A stretch of DNA of 64,000 bases from Streptomyces lydicus (GCF_000717345.1 NZ_JNZA01000015.1:62001-126000); one strand, 5' to 3'; positions 26,593 to 37,979 are shown, numbered from the stretch's first letter. Made by a program: numbers and translations. Notes: a model not told the origin generated them from the sequence alone.

Positions 26593-26622
26593 TTGCCACG
26601 GTGGGTGACATGCTTCTACGGT
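26593..26622 (+). promoter_or_regulatory. Promoter of the dihydropyrimidinase operon
   Basis: TTGCCA (26593-26598) and TACGGT (26617-26622) are 18 bases apart. TTGCCACGGTG and the GCTT before the -10 repeat those of the beta-ureidopropionase promoter. Downstream, TCTAC (26642) and GTAGA (26651) form a small inverted repeat in the leader. Confidence 0.6.
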
Positions 26623-26689
26623 GTCCACTTCTCGACCGGAATCTACGGGTGTAGACCAGCTGTGACGTGGCGTCAGGTAGGGAGCTGTG

Positions 26690-28099
26690 ATGGTGAGCCG
26701 TACGGTCGTCCAGGGCGGACTGGTGATCACCGCCGCCGATGAGATGCACGCCGATGTCCTGGTGGAGGACGGCCGGGTCGCCGCGCTCGCCGCGCACGGC
26801 AGTCCCACCGCCGACGGCTGGCGGGAGTCCGCGGACCGCGTCCTGGACGCCACCGGGAAGTACGTCATCCCGGGCGGCGTCGACGCCCACACCCACCTGG
26901 ACTTCCCCTTCGGCGGGACGTTCTCCTCCGACAACTTCGAGACCGGTACCCGCGCCGCGGCCTGGGGCGGCACCACCACCATCGTCGACTTCGCGGTGCA
27001 GTCCCGCGGCAAGTCGCTGCGCGCCGGACTCGACACCTGGCACGCCAAGTCCGACGCCCAGTGCGCCGTCGACTACGCGTTCCACATGATCCTCTCGGAC
27101 GTCAACGAGCACACCCTCAAGGAGATGGACCTCCTGGTGGCCGAGGGCGTCACCTCCTTCAAGCTGTTCACCGCCTACCCCGGGGTCTTCTACAGCGACG
27201 ACGGGCAGATCCTGCGGGCGATGCAGCGCTCCGCCGACAACGGCGGCCTGGTGATGATGCACGCCGAGAACGGCATCGCCATCGACGTGCTGGTCGAACA
27301 GGCACTGGCGGAGGGCCGGACCGACCCGCGCTACCACGGCGAGGTCCGCCACGTGCTGCTGGAGGCCGAGGCCACCCACCGCACCATCCAGCTCGCCCGG
27401 GTCGCCGGCGCCCCGCTCTATGTCGTCCACGTCTCGGCCGAGGAGGCCGTCGCCGAGATCGCCCAGGCCCGCGACAAGGGGCTGAACGTCTTCGGCGAGA
27501 CCTGCCCGCAGTACCTGTTCCTGTCCACCGACAACCTCGCCGAACCGGACTTCGAGGGCGCCAAGTACGTCTGCTCCACGCCGCTGCGGCCCCGCGAGCA
27601 CCAGGCCGCGCTGTGGCGCGGACTGCGCACCAACGACCTCCAGGTCGTCTCCACCGACCACTGCCCCTTCTGCTTCCAGGGGCAGAAGGAGCTCGGCCGC
27701 GGCGACTTCTCCAAGATCCCCAACGGGATGCCCGGCATCGAGAACCGGATGGACCTGCTCCATCAAGGCGTCGTGGAGGGCCGGATCAGCCGCCGGCGCT
27801 GGATCGAGATCGCCTGCGCCTCCCCGGCCCGGATGTTCGGCCTCTACCCGAAGAAGGGCACCCTCGCCCCCGGCTCCGACGCCGATCTCGTCATCTACGA
27901 CCCGGCCGCCCGGCAGACCGTCTCCGCCGAGACCCACCACATGAACGTCGACTACTCGGCGTACGAGGGGAAAACCCTCACCGGACAGGTCGAAACGGTG
28001 CTCTCGCGCGGTGAACTCGTCATCGACCGGCGGACGTTCACCGGTCGCGCGGGACACGGCCAGTACATCCCGCGCGGCACCTGTCAGTACCTCGTCTAG
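26690..28099 (+). CDS. hydA: Dihydropyrimidinase / D-hydantoinase
   Basis: A 469-residue cyclic amidohydrolase. The binuclear metal site is visible: His67 and His69 in GGVDAHTHLDFPF, the carbamylated Lys158 in TSFKLF, His191 in MMHAENG, a further His in VVHVSAEE and the catalytic Asp in VSTDHCPF. It opens the ring of dihydrouracil or dihydrothymine to the N-carbamoyl acid that the neighbouring beta-ureidopropionase hydrolyses. GGGAG ends five bases before the ATG at 26690, favouring it over the GTG three bases upstream. Confidence 0.95.
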   Translation: MVSRTVVQGGLVITAADEMHADVLVEDGRVAALAAHGSPTADGWRESADRVLDATGKYVIPGGVDAHTHLDFPFGGTFSSDNFETGTRAAAWGGTTTIVDFAVQSRGKSLRAGLDTWHAKSDAQCAVDYAFHMILSDVNEHTLKEMDLLVAEGVTSFKLFTAYPGVFYSDDGQILRAMQRSADNGGLVMMHAENGIAIDVLVEQALAEGRTDPRYHGEVRHVLLEAEATHRTIQLARVAGAPLYVVHVSAEEAVAEIAQARDKGLNVFGETCPQYLFLSTDNLAEPDFEGAKYVCSTPLRPREHQAALWRGLRTNDLQVVSTDHCPFCFQGQKELGRGDFSKIPNGMPGIENRMDLLHQGVVEGRISRRRWIEIACASPARMFGLYPKKGTLAPGSDADLVIYDPAARQTVSAETHHMNVDYSAYEGKTLTGQVETVLSRGELVIDRRTFTGRAGHGQYIPRGTCQYLV

Positions 28100-28176
28100 G
28101 GGCCCGGCCCCGCCCGGGGATCCCGCCGGATCTCTTCCCAGGACCCGTTCCAGCACCTCTTTTAAGGAGCGCCGCC

Positions 28177-29178
28177 GTGGACTTCGGAGTTGTCCTGCAG
28201 GCCGACCCGCCCTCCTCCGCCGTCGTGTCCCTGATGCGCCGCGCCGAACGCAACGGCTTCCGCTACGGCTGGACCTTCGACTCGACCGTCCTGTGGCAGG
28301 AGCCGTTCGTCCTCTACAGCCGCATCCTGGAACACACCGACCGCCTGATCGTCGGCCCGATGGTCACCAACCCCTCCACCCGCGCCCCCGAAGTCACCGC
28401 TTCCACCTTCGCCACCCTCAACGAGATGTACGGCAACCGCACCGTCTGCGGCATCGGGCGCGGCGACTCCGCGATGCGGGTGGCCGGGCGGCCGCCGAAC
28501 ACCCTGGCCCGGCTCGGCGAGGCGATCGGCGCCATCCGCGAGCTGGCCGAGGGGCGGGAGGCGTACGTCGGCGACCACCGGATCAAGATCCCCTGGATCA
28601 GGAACGGCAAGCTCCCGGTGTGGATGGCGGCTTACGGGCCCAAGGCCCTCGCCATGGCCGGCGAGCTGGCGGACGGCTTCATCCTCCAGCTGGCCGACCC
28701 CTTCCTCACCGAGTGGATGATCAAGGCCGTACGGCAGGCCGCCACGGACGCCGGCCGCGACCCGGCCGACGTCACGATCTGCGTCGCCGCACCCGCCTAC
28801 GTCGGCGACGACCTCGACCACGCCCGCGAGCAGTGCCGCTGGTTCGGCGGCATGGTCGGCAACCACGTCGCCGACCTCGTCGCACGCTACGGCGAGCACT
28901 CCGGCATGGTGCCGGACGAGCTGACCGCGTACATCGCCTCCCGGGAGGGCTACGACTACGCCCACCACGGCCGCTCGGGCAACCCCGACGCCGGCTTCGT
29001 GTCGGACGCGGTCATCGACCGCTTCTGTCTGCTCGGCCCGGCCGCCGCCCACATCGAGAAGCTGCGCCGGCTCAAGGAACTGGGTGTGGACCAGTTCGCG
29101 CTCTACGCCATGCACGACGCCAAGGAATCCACCATCGACGCCTACGGAGCAGAGATCATCCCCGCGTTCGCCGACTGA
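28177..29178 (+). CDS. LLM-class flavin/F420-dependent oxidoreductase (CPS_4043-like)
   Basis: A 333-residue luciferase-like TIM barrel. MDFGVVLQADPP, WTFDSTVLWQEPFVLYS, VGPMVTNPSTRAPEVTAS and NEMYGNRTVCGIGRGDS match the F420-related CPS_4043 family, whose function is not established. GTG start after AAGGAG. Placed between dihydropyrimidinase and the NCS1 permease in one strand-coherent run, it is likely to act on a pyrimidine or hydantoin. It could perform the ring-reduction step, since no dihydropyrimidine dehydrogenase is present; that is inference. Confidence 0.88.
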   Translation: MDFGVVLQADPPSSAVVSLMRRAERNGFRYGWTFDSTVLWQEPFVLYSRILEHTDRLIVGPMVTNPSTRAPEVTASTFATLNEMYGNRTVCGIGRGDSAMRVAGRPPNTLARLGEAIGAIRELAEGREAYVGDHRIKIPWIRNGKLPVWMAAYGPKALAMAGELADGFILQLADPFLTEWMIKAVRQAATDAGRDPADVTICVAAPAYVGDDLDHAREQCRWFGGMVGNHVADLVARYGEHSGMVPDELTAYIASREGYDYAHHGRSGNPDAGFVSDAVIDRFCLLGPAAAHIEKLRRLKELGVDQFALYAMHDAKESTIDAYGAEIIPAFAD

Positions 29179-29225
29179 GCGGGCCCCGGGAGACCGGCGG
29201 CCCGACCCGGACGAAAGGCCCCCGC

Positions 29226-30785
<1,560 letters not shown>

Positions 30786-31856
30786 ACTTGCCCGCGGCCA
30801 GCTCCCGGGCCCGCGCCAGCTCCTGCTCGGTGACCTCGCCCCGCGTGCCGCCGTAGCGGGCCCGGAAGGAGGCGATCATCCGCTCGATGACCTCGGCACG
30901 CGGCAGCCCGGTCTGCCGCCGCAGCGGGTCCACCCGCTTCCGCGCGCTGCCGATGCCCTTGTCGGACAGCTTCTCCCGCCCGATCCGCAGCACCTCGACC
31001 ATCTTCCCGGCATCGATGTCGTACGACATCGTCACGTGGTGCAGCACCGCCCCGCCGCCCGCCACCAGGCGCTTCTGCGCCGCCCCGGCGATCTTCCCGG
31101 CGTCCGTCGCGATGTCGTTGAGCGGCTTGTACCAGGCCCGGATCCCCATGTCGCCCAGCGCGCCCAGCACCCAGTCGTCGAGGTAGGCGTAGCTCTCCGC
31201 GAAGCTGAGCCCCTGCACCAGGGACTGCGGGACGCACAGCGAGTACGTGATGGTGTTCCCGGGCTCCACGAACATCGCCCCGCCCCCGCTGATCCGCCGT
31301 ACGACGGTCACGCCGTGCCGCGCGGCGGCGCGCTCGTCGACCTCGTTGCGCAGCGACTGGAAGCTGCCGATGATCACCGCGGGACGGTCCCACTCCCACA
31401 CCCGCAGCGTCGGCGGCCGCCGCCCCGCCGCCACCTCGCCGGTCAGCACCTCGTCCAACGCCATGTGCAGCGCCGGCGGTTGCGGTCCCTCGTGCACGAT
31501 CTGCCAGTCGAAGTCGGTCCACTCCGCGGCGTCCGCCACGGCGCGGCGGACCGCGATGCCCACCGCCTCGCTGCTGAACCCGAACAGCACCGCACCGGCC
31601 GGCAGGGCCGCGTCGATCCGGGCCGCCAGGGCCCGTGCGTCGGTGTCCGCCGACGCCCCCTCCAGCGCCCCGTTGATGGCGTCCAGTGCCTCGTCCGGCT
31701 CCAGGAAGAAGTCCCCGGCGACCCGTACGCCGCGCAGCGCCCCGTCCACCACGTCCAGGTCCACGACCACGAGCTTGCCGCCCGGCACCTTGTACTCGCC
31801 GTGGTGGTTGCCCCGCACGCCGTTCTCCTCTTCGTTCCGCACGGGTCAAGCCTGCC

Positions 31857-32621
31857 TCATGCCGGCTGCGCGAGCCGCGCCAGCAGCGGGGGCAGCGCAC
31901 TGCCGATCGGCTCGCGGATCACCTCGGCGGCGAGCGCGTCGTACGGGGTCGGATCGGCGTTGACGATGATCAGCCGCGCCCCGTGTTCGGCCGCCACCCC
32001 CGCGAGCGAGGCGGCCGGCTGCACCTGAAGCGTCGTCCCGACGGCCAGGAAGACCTCCGCCGCCTTGGCCACGCCCAGCGCCGTGCCCAGCACCTCCGGG
32101 TCCAGCCGCTCGCCGAACATCACCGTCGCCGACTTCAGGATGCCGCCGCACACCAGACACGCCGGATCGGGCTCGCCCGCGGCCACCCGGTCCAGTGCCT
32201 CCCGCATCGACGACCGGGCGTGGCAGCGGGTGCAGGTGACCGCCCGGACGGTGCCGTGCAGCTCCAGCACCTTGCGCTCGGGCACCCCGGCGAGCTGGTG
32301 CAGCCCGTCGACGTTCTGCGTGATCACCCGCACCGGCGTCCCCGACCGCTCCAACGCGGCCACCGCCTCGTGCGCCGCGTTCGGCTGCGCCCGGAACGCC
32401 GGGCTCTCCTGCCGCATCCGCCACGACCGCCGCCTGATCTCCGGGTCGGCCATGTACGCGTCGTACGTCACCAGCTTCTCGGCCTCCGGATCCCGCCGCC
32501 ACAGTCCGTTCGGGCCGCGGTAGTCGGGGATGCCGGAGTCGGTGGAGATTCCGGCGCCGGTGAGGAGGGCGACGAGCGGACGGCGGGCGGGCTGGTCGTG
32601 CGGGACGTCGGTGCCGGTCAT
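31857..32621 (-). CDS. Sir2-family NAD-dependent protein deacylase
   Basis: A 254-residue sirtuin: NAD-binding GAGISTDSGIPDYRG near residues 22-36, TQNVDGLHQLAG, the catalytic His in LELHGT and a zinc site with CTRC and CLVC. It removes acyl groups from lysines, producing nicotinamide and O-acyl-ADP-ribose. A TACGCT hexamer lies six bases before the ATG with no ribosome site, suggesting a leaderless mRNA. A macrodomain protein that could consume the ADP-ribose product is encoded about 5 kb away. Confidence 0.94.
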   Translation of the reverse strand: MTGTDVPHDQPARRPLVALLTGAGISTDSGIPDYRGPNGLWRRDPEAEKLVTYDAYMADPEIRRRSWRMRQESPAFRAQPNAAHEAVAALERSGTPVRVITQNVDGLHQLAGVPERKVLELHGTVRAVTCTRCHARSSMREALDRVAAGEPDPACLVCGGILKSATVMFGERLDPEVLGTALGVAKAAEVFLAVGTTLQVQPAASLAGVAAEHGARLIIVNADPTPYDALAAEVIREPIGSALPPLLARLAQPA

Positions 32622-32627
32622 GGAGCG

Positions 32628-32633
32628 AGCGTA
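32628..32633 (-). promoter_or_regulatory. Candidate -10 (TACGCT) of a leaderless sirtuin transcript
   Basis: TACGCT on the minus strand ends six bases before the ATG at 32621. There is no Shine-Dalgarno sequence in the six-base gap. No clear -35 was found. Confidence 0.45.
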
Positions 32634-32943
32634 CGCAGCACGCCGCCCGCCGTCCTGCGAGTTTCGGGCGCCGGCCGGGGTGAGCCGGGTGAGGTCGTGC
32701 AGGCGACGCCGGCGGTGAGGGCGACGGCGAGCGCCGGCCGGCCGGCGGCAGGGGGCAACTTCCCCGGTCCCGCGTGTGGTTGGGGTGCCGCGCGGCACGG
32801 GACCGTCCCGGCGGATGCCGGACGGCGCGCGGGAGGGTGTGCGGTGCACGGCCGTGGGGGGAGAGTACGGAGGGAACGCGTCCGTTGAGCGTTCAAACGC
32901 CCGCTCGTAGTCCAGCCGCCCGGCAGCAGATGAGGAGCCGCCC
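32634..32943. other. Intergenic region (about 310 bases) between divergent genes
   Basis: The gap between the sirtuin and the GGT-like gene holds promoter space for both. TGAGGAG lies eight bases before the GTG start of the GGT-like gene. Open frames in the gap are Arg/Pro-rich and not credible. Confidence 0.45.
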
Positions 32944-34791
32944 GTGTTCACCACCCGCCCCACTCTCCAAGGCACCTTCGGGATGGCCTCCACCACGCAC
33001 TGGCTGGCGTCCCAGTCGGCGATGGCGGTGCTGGAGGACGGTGGCAACGCCTACGACGCGGCGGCGGCCGGCTTCGTGCTGCACGTCGTCGAGCCGCACC
33101 TGAACGGGCCGGCGGGCGAGGTGCCGATCCTCCTGGCCCCGGCGGACGGGCCGGTGCGGGTGCTGTGCGGCCAGGGCCCGGCGCCGGCCGGTGCGAGCGT
33201 GGCGCACTACACCTCGCTGGGCCTGGACCTGGTGCCCGGCACCGGGCCGCTCGCCGCCGCGGTCCCCGGGGCCTTCGACGCCTGGATGCTGCTGCTGCGC
33301 GACCACGGCAGCAAGTCGCTCGCCGAGGTGCTGCGGTACGCCGTCGGCTACGCCGAGCACGGCCACCCCGCCGTCGAGCGGATCGGCGAGACCGTCGAGA
33401 CGGTCCGGGAACTCTTCGAGACGGAGTGGACCTCCTCCGCCGAGCTCTACCTCCCCGGTGGCCGGTCCGTCGCCCCCGGCGGGCTGCTCAGGAACCGGCC
33501 GCTGGCGGCCACCTGGCGGCGGCTGATCACGGAGGCGGAGGCCGCGGCGGCCGGACGTGAGGCCCAGATCGACGCCGCCCGCCGCATCTGGCGCGAGGGC
33601 TTCATCGGCGAGGCGCTCGCCGCCTTCGCCGCCCGCCCGGCCCTGGACACCTCGGGCGAGCGCCACGCCGGGACCCTCACCGGCGACGACCTGGCGGCCT
33701 TCGCCGCCACGTACGAGGAGCCGGTCACCCACGACTGGAACGGCTGGACCGTCGCCAAGGCGGGCGGCTGGTCCCAGGGCCCCGTCTTCCTCCAGCAACT
33801 CGCCCTCCTCCCCGGCGAGTTGCCCGCCTACGGCAGTCCCGAGTACGTGCATCTGCTCATCGAGGGCAGCAAGCTCGCGATGGCCGACCGCGAGGCGTGG
33901 TACGGGGACGCCGCCGAGGTGCCGCTCGACGCCCTGCTGAGCGCGGAGTACAACGCCGGGCGGCGGGCACTCATCGGCGAGCGGGCCTCGTACGAGCTGC
34001 GGCCCGGCAGCCCGGACGGCCGCGCCCCGCGGCTGGGCAAGCACGCGTCGGCGGTCGCGGCCGGTGAGGGCGGCGTCGACCCGCTGGGCGGGCCCGGCAG
34101 CGGCGCGGGCGAGCCGACCGTCGCACGCGGGGTGCCCGGGGGCGTGCCGGCGGACGTGGCGCCCGAGGTGGACCGGCGGGGTGCCACGCGGGGCGACACC
34201 TGCCACCTCGACGTCGTCGACCGCTGGGGGAACCTGGTCTCCGCCACCCCCTCCGGCGGCTGGCTGCAGTCCAACCCGGTCGTCCCGGCCCTCGGCTTCC
34301 CGCTCGGCACCCGGCTGCAGATGGCCTGGCTGGAGGAGGGCCTGCCCAACTCGCTCACGCCCGGACGCCGCCCCCGCACCACCCTCACGCCGTCCCTCGC
34401 GCTGCGCGGCGGCGTCCCCGTCATGGCCTTCGGCACGCCGGGCGGCGACCAGCAGGACCAGTGGCAGGTGCACTTCTTCCTGGCGGTGGCGCTGCGCGGG
34501 GCGGTCCGCGGCGGCCTCGACCTCCAGGGCGCCGTCGACGCGCCGAACTGGCACCACGACTCCTTCCCCGGTTCCTTCTTCCCGCGCGGGATGCGGCCGG
34601 GCGGCGTGACGGTGGAGTCACGGATCGGGGAGCGGACCGTCGAGGACCTGCGGCGGCGCGGCCACCTGGTCACGGTGGGTGACGCCTGGTCCGAGGGGCG
34701 GCTGTGCGCGGTGGCGCGGGACCCGGAGACCGGGGTGCTGTCGGCGGCGGCCAATCCGCGGGGGATGCAGGGGTACGCCGTGGGGCGCTGA
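32944..34791 (+). CDS. Gamma-glutamyltransferase-family (Ntn) hydrolase, probably cytoplasmic
   Basis: A 615-residue GGT-like protein. The autoprocessing site is the Thr in RRGATRGDTCHLDVVDRWGN, followed by GTPGGDQQDQWQVHFFL near the C-terminus. The early part (DGGNAYDAAAAGFVLHVVEPH) matches the large subunit. It starts directly with the core domain and lacks a signal peptide, unlike classical secreted GGTs. A disordered Gly/Pro stretch precedes the cleavage site. It could act on gamma-glutamyl compounds or as a cephalosporin acylase-type amidase. Confidence 0.9.
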   Translation: MFTTRPTLQGTFGMASTTHWLASQSAMAVLEDGGNAYDAAAAGFVLHVVEPHLNGPAGEVPILLAPADGPVRVLCGQGPAPAGASVAHYTSLGLDLVPGTGPLAAAVPGAFDAWMLLLRDHGSKSLAEVLRYAVGYAEHGHPAVERIGETVETVRELFETEWTSSAELYLPGGRSVAPGGLLRNRPLAATWRRLITEAEAAAAGREAQIDAARRIWREGFIGEALAAFAARPALDTSGERHAGTLTGDDLAAFAATYEEPVTHDWNGWTVAKAGGWSQGPVFLQQLALLPGELPAYGSPEYVHLLIEGSKLAMADREAWYGDAAEVPLDALLSAEYNAGRRALIGERASYELRPGSPDGRAPRLGKHASAVAAGEGGVDPLGGPGSGAGEPTVARGVPGGVPADVAPEVDRRGATRGDTCHLDVVDRWGNLVSATPSGGWLQSNPVVPALGFPLGTRLQMAWLEEGLPNSLTPGRRPRTTLTPSLALRGGVPVMAFGTPGGDQQDQWQVHFFLAVALRGAVRGGLDLQGAVDAPNWHHDSFPGSFFPRGMRPGGVTVESRIGERTVEDLRRRGHLVTVGDAWSEGRLCAVARDPETGVLSAAANPRGMQGYAVGR

Positions 34792-34960
34792 GGCCCGTAC
34801 GCGAGGGGCCACGGACGGGCGGCGGGGCCACTACGGCGCGGCGGAGCGCGGGCCGGCCGCCGGCGCCGCCGGCTCGCCGCCCCGCGCGGTGCCCTCGGCG
34901 GCATCCGGAGTTCACCTGGAGTCCAGCTGCCGTGTCAGTGGCTCGTGGTTCGATGGACGC

Positions 34961-35857
34961 ATGATCGAAGCACTTCGTACCCAAGATTCGGGAGATACCG
35001 CGAACCTCACCGAAGCACCCCCGATGACCCTCTCGCCGGACCTGTCCGAGCTGGACCTGGCCGCCGTCGAGGCCGCCGTCCGCCGGGCCGCGGCCGACGA
35101 GATCATGCCGCGCTTCCGGCAGCTCGCCGCCGAGGACATCGTCGAGAAGAACGGCCCGCACGACCTCGTCACCATCGCCGACCGCCGCGCCGAGGAACAC
35201 CTCACCGCCGCGCTGACGGCCCTGCTGCCCGGCTCCCGGGTGGTCGGTGAGGAGGCGGTGCACGCCGACGCCGGCGTGCTGGAGGCCCTGCGCGGCGACG
35301 CCCCCGTATGGATCGTCGACCCGGTCGACGGCACCCGCCAGTTCGTGCACGGCGACCCCGGCTTCGCCACGCTCGTCGCGCTCGCCCACCGCGGCGAGGT
35401 GCTGGCCTCCTGGACGTACGCCCCGGCGCTCGGCCTGATGGCGATCGCCCGCCGCGGCGCCGGCGCCGAACTCAACGGAATACCGCTGCGAACCGGCAGC
35501 CCGGCGGCGGACGCGGTCCTCGACGTCGCCACGTCCCACCACGACTTCACCGACGACGACCAGAAGCGGGTGCTGGCCGCCCTGGACACCGGCGGCGTCG
35601 CACCGCGGCCCTGCGGCTCGGCGGGCCTGGAATACCTCCACATAGCCCGCGGCGAGCTGGACGCCACGGCCTTCAGCTGGGAGAACGCCTGGGATCACGC
35701 CGCCGGGCTGCTGCTCGTCCACGAGGCGGGCGGCGCGAGCGGCACGGTCGCGGGGCAGCCGTTCCGCATCGAGGGCGGCAATGCGCTGCCCTTCACGGCG
35801 GCGCGTGACGCCGAAACCGCGCGGCGTATCCTCGGACTGCTGGCAGCCGCCAACTGA
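34961..35857 (+). CDS. Inositol monophosphatase-family phosphatase (histidinol phosphatase-like)
   Basis: A 298-residue Mg2+-dependent phosphatase with metal ligands in VGEEAVHADA, IVDPVDGTRQFVHG (DPxDGT) and WENAWDHAAG. The RQFVHG variant is frequent in the HisN branch, which dephosphorylates histidinol phosphate, so this role is possible. The ATG at 34961 follows TTCGAT by six bases (possible leaderless start); an ATG at 35024 is an alternative that would remove 21 non-conserved residues. Downstream is an oxidoreductase gene on the same strand. Confidence 0.9.
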   Translation: MIEALRTQDSGDTANLTEAPPMTLSPDLSELDLAAVEAAVRRAAADEIMPRFRQLAAEDIVEKNGPHDLVTIADRRAEEHLTAALTALLPGSRVVGEEAVHADAGVLEALRGDAPVWIVDPVDGTRQFVHGDPGFATLVALAHRGEVLASWTYAPALGLMAIARRGAGAELNGIPLRTGSPAADAVLDVATSHHDFTDDDQKRVLAALDTGGVAPRPCGSAGLEYLHIARGELDATAFSWENAWDHAAGLLLVHEAGGASGTVAGQPFRIEGGNALPFTAARDAETARRILGLLAAAN

Positions 35858-35879
35858 TCCTCACGGATGAGGGTCGGAC

Positions 35880-37319
35880 GTGAGGGGAGTGGCGCAGGTG
35901 CCGAGGATGCTCGATGCCGTGGTGATCGGGGCGGGACCCAACGGCCTGACGGCGGCCGTCGAACTGGCCCGCCGCGGCATGTCCGTGGAGGTCTTCGAGG
36001 CCAAGGACACCATCGGCGGCGGCGCCCGTACCGAGGAGCTGACCCTCCCCGGTTTCCGGCACGACCCCTGCTCGGCGGTGCACCCGACGGGCGTGGGCTC
36101 GCCGGCCTTCGCCAGGATGCCGCTGGAGCGGTACGGGCTGGAGTGGCTGCACCCCGACCTGCCGATGGCGCACCCCTTCCCGGACGGCACGGCCGCCGTG
36201 CTCGGACACACCGTCGGTGAGACCGCGATGTCCCTGGGCCCGCGTGACGCCGGCGCGTACCGGCGGCTGCTCGCGCCGTTCATCGGCCGGTGGGACAGCA
36301 TGGCGCACGACTTCCTGCGCACCCAGTGGCTGGGCCCGCCCAGCGACCCGCTGACCTACGCCCGCTTCGGCCTGCTCGCGGCGCAGCCCGTCACCCTCCT
36401 CAACCGCCGCTTCCAGGACGAGAAGGCCCGCGGTCTGCTGGCCGGTCTCGCGGCGCACGCCATCGCCCCGCTCGGCGGCCTCGGCACCTCCGGCATCGCC
36501 CTGATGTTCGCGCTCGCCGCGCACGCCAAGGGCTGGCCGGTGGCGCGCGGCGGCTCCCAGGCCATCGCCGACGCGCTCGCCGGTCTGCTGCGTGCCCACG
36601 GCGGCGCGGTGCACACCGACTTCGAGGTCAAGCGCCTGGACGACCTGCCGCCGGCCCGGGCGTACGTCTTCGACACCTCCCCGACGGCGCTGGCCCGGAT
36701 CGCGGGCCTGGGCAACGCCTACCGCGACGTCGTCTACGGCCCCGCCGTCTTCAAGATCGACTACGCGATGTCCGGGCCGGTGCCGTGGACCGCCGAGCCG
36801 GCCCGGCGCGCCGGCACCGTCCACATCGGCCCCACCAGTGGCGAGATCGGCGCCGCCCTGGACGCCGCCACGCACGGCCGGGCCCCGTCCGTCCCGTTCC
36901 TGATCACCGCTCAGCCCAGCCTGATCGACCGCACCCGCGCCCCCGAGGGCAAGCACACCTTCTGGGCGTACGGCCACGTCCCCAACGGCTGGGAGGGCGA
37001 CGCGACCGACGCCATCGAGCGGCAGATCGAGCGCTTCGCCCCCGGCTTCCGCGATCTCGTGCTGGCCCGCGCCGTCGCCGGCCCGCCCCAACTCGCGGCC
37101 CGCAACGCCAATTACGTCGGCGGCGACACCGCCACCGGCTCCGCGGCCGGCCTGCGCCTGCTCATCCGGCCGAAGCTCACCCGCGTCCCGTACGAAACCG
37201 CCCACCCCGCCGTGTTCCTCTGCTCCCAGGCGACCCCGCCCGGTCCCGGCGTCCACGGCATGTCGGGCCATTACGCCGCCAAGGCGGTGTGGCGCCGCCT
37301 GCGCGCGAACCGCCGCTGA
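35880..37319 (+). CDS. Phytoene desaturase-like FAD-dependent oxidoreductase
   Basis: A 479-residue flavoprotein. The Rossmann motif [20 protein letters not shown] is at about residues 14-33, followed by the second glycine-rich stretch GGGARTEEL typical of CrtI/amine-oxidase-like NAD(P)/FAD proteins. The C-terminus has [13 protein letters not shown] for FAD contacts. No carotenoid genes are nearby, so its substrate is open; relatives include PYROXD2. Several GTG/ATG starts are possible (35880, 35898, 35907); the first has GATGAGGG six bases upstream. Confidence 0.88.
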   Translation: MRGVAQVPRMLDAVVIGAGPNGLTAAVELARRGMSVEVFEAKDTIGGGARTEELTLPGFRHDPCSAVHPTGVGSPAFARMPLERYGLEWLHPDLPMAHPFPDGTAAVLGHTVGETAMSLGPRDAGAYRRLLAPFIGRWDSMAHDFLRTQWLGPPSDPLTYARFGLLAAQPVTLLNRRFQDEKARGLLAGLAAHAIAPLGGLGTSGIALMFALAAHAKGWPVARGGSQAIADALAGLLRAHGGAVHTDFEVKRLDDLPPARAYVFDTSPTALARIAGLGNAYRDVVYGPAVFKIDYAMSGPVPWTAEPARRAGTVHIGPTSGEIGAALDAATHGRAPSVPFLITAQPSLIDRTRAPEGKHTFWAYGHVPNGWEGDATDAIERQIERFAPGFRDLVLARAVAGPPQLAARNANYVGGDTATGSAAGLRLLIRPKLTRVPYETAHPAVFLCSQATPPGPGVHGMSGHYAAKAVWRRLRANRR

Positions 37320-37326
37320 AACGCCC

Positions 37327-37332
37327 TAGGCT
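37327..37332 (+). promoter_or_regulatory. Candidate -10 (TAGGCT) of a leaderless macrodomain transcript
   Basis: TAGGCT ends eight bases before the ATG at 37341, only a few bases after the previous stop, and no ribosome site lies between. It suggests the macrodomain gene has its own leaderless promoter rather than depending on read-through. Confidence 0.45.
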
Positions 37333-37340
37333 CGAGCACC

Positions 37341-37862
37341 ATGAGCACCCAGCGCCCCTCCGTCACCCTCGTCCAGGGCGACATCACCGAACAGGCCGTG
37401 GACGCCGTGGTCAACGCCGCCAACTCCTCGCTGCTCGGCGGCGGGGGAGTGGACGGCGCGATCCACCGGCGCGGCGGCCCGGAGATCCTGGCCGAGTGCC
37501 GCGCCCTGCGCGCCTCCCGGTACGGCCGCGGCCTGCCCACCGGCCAGGCCGTCGCCACCACCGCCGGCCGACTGCCCGCCCGCTGGGTCATCCACACGGT
37601 CGGGCCGGTCTTCGCCCGCAACGAGGACCGCTCCGAGCTCCTCGCCTCCTGCTATCGGGAGTCGCTCCGCGTCGCCGACGAACTGGGCGCCCGGACGGTG
37701 GCGTTCCCCGCCATCTCCACCGGCATCTACGGCTGGCCCATGGACGACGGCGCCCGCATCGCCGTCGAGACGGTCCGTACGACGGACACCGCCGTGGAGG
37801 AGGTCCGCTTCGTGCTCTTCGACGCACAGGCATACGACGCGTTCGCGACCCGGGTGCACTGA
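37341..37862 (+). CDS. Macrodomain protein (O-acetyl-ADP-ribose deacetylase, YmdB/MacroD-like)
   Basis: A 173-residue macrodomain. The ADP-ribose site is clear: VQGDITEQAVDAVVNAAN, SSLLGGGGVDGAIHRRGG and the phosphate loop FPAISTGIYGWP. Such proteins hydrolyse O-acetyl-ADP-ribose, the sirtuin by-product, or remove ADP-ribose from acidic residues. A sirtuin gene lies about 5 kb upstream on the opposite strand. Cytoplasmic, single domain. Confidence 0.94.
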   Translation: MSTQRPSVTLVQGDITEQAVDAVVNAANSSLLGGGGVDGAIHRRGGPEILAECRALRASRYGRGLPTGQAVATTAGRLPARWVIHTVGPVFARNEDRSELLASCYRESLRVADELGARTVAFPAISTGIYGWPMDDGARIAVETVRTTDTAVEEVRFVLFDAQAYDAFATRVH

Positions 37863-37979
37863 CCGACCCGTCACCCCGCACGCGCATGACCGCTCATCCA
37901 ACCGAGGCGTCTACCCAACGCACCCAGCCGTTCGGCCACGGCGCTGACCCGGTCCCCAGGATCTTGATGGGATGACGGT

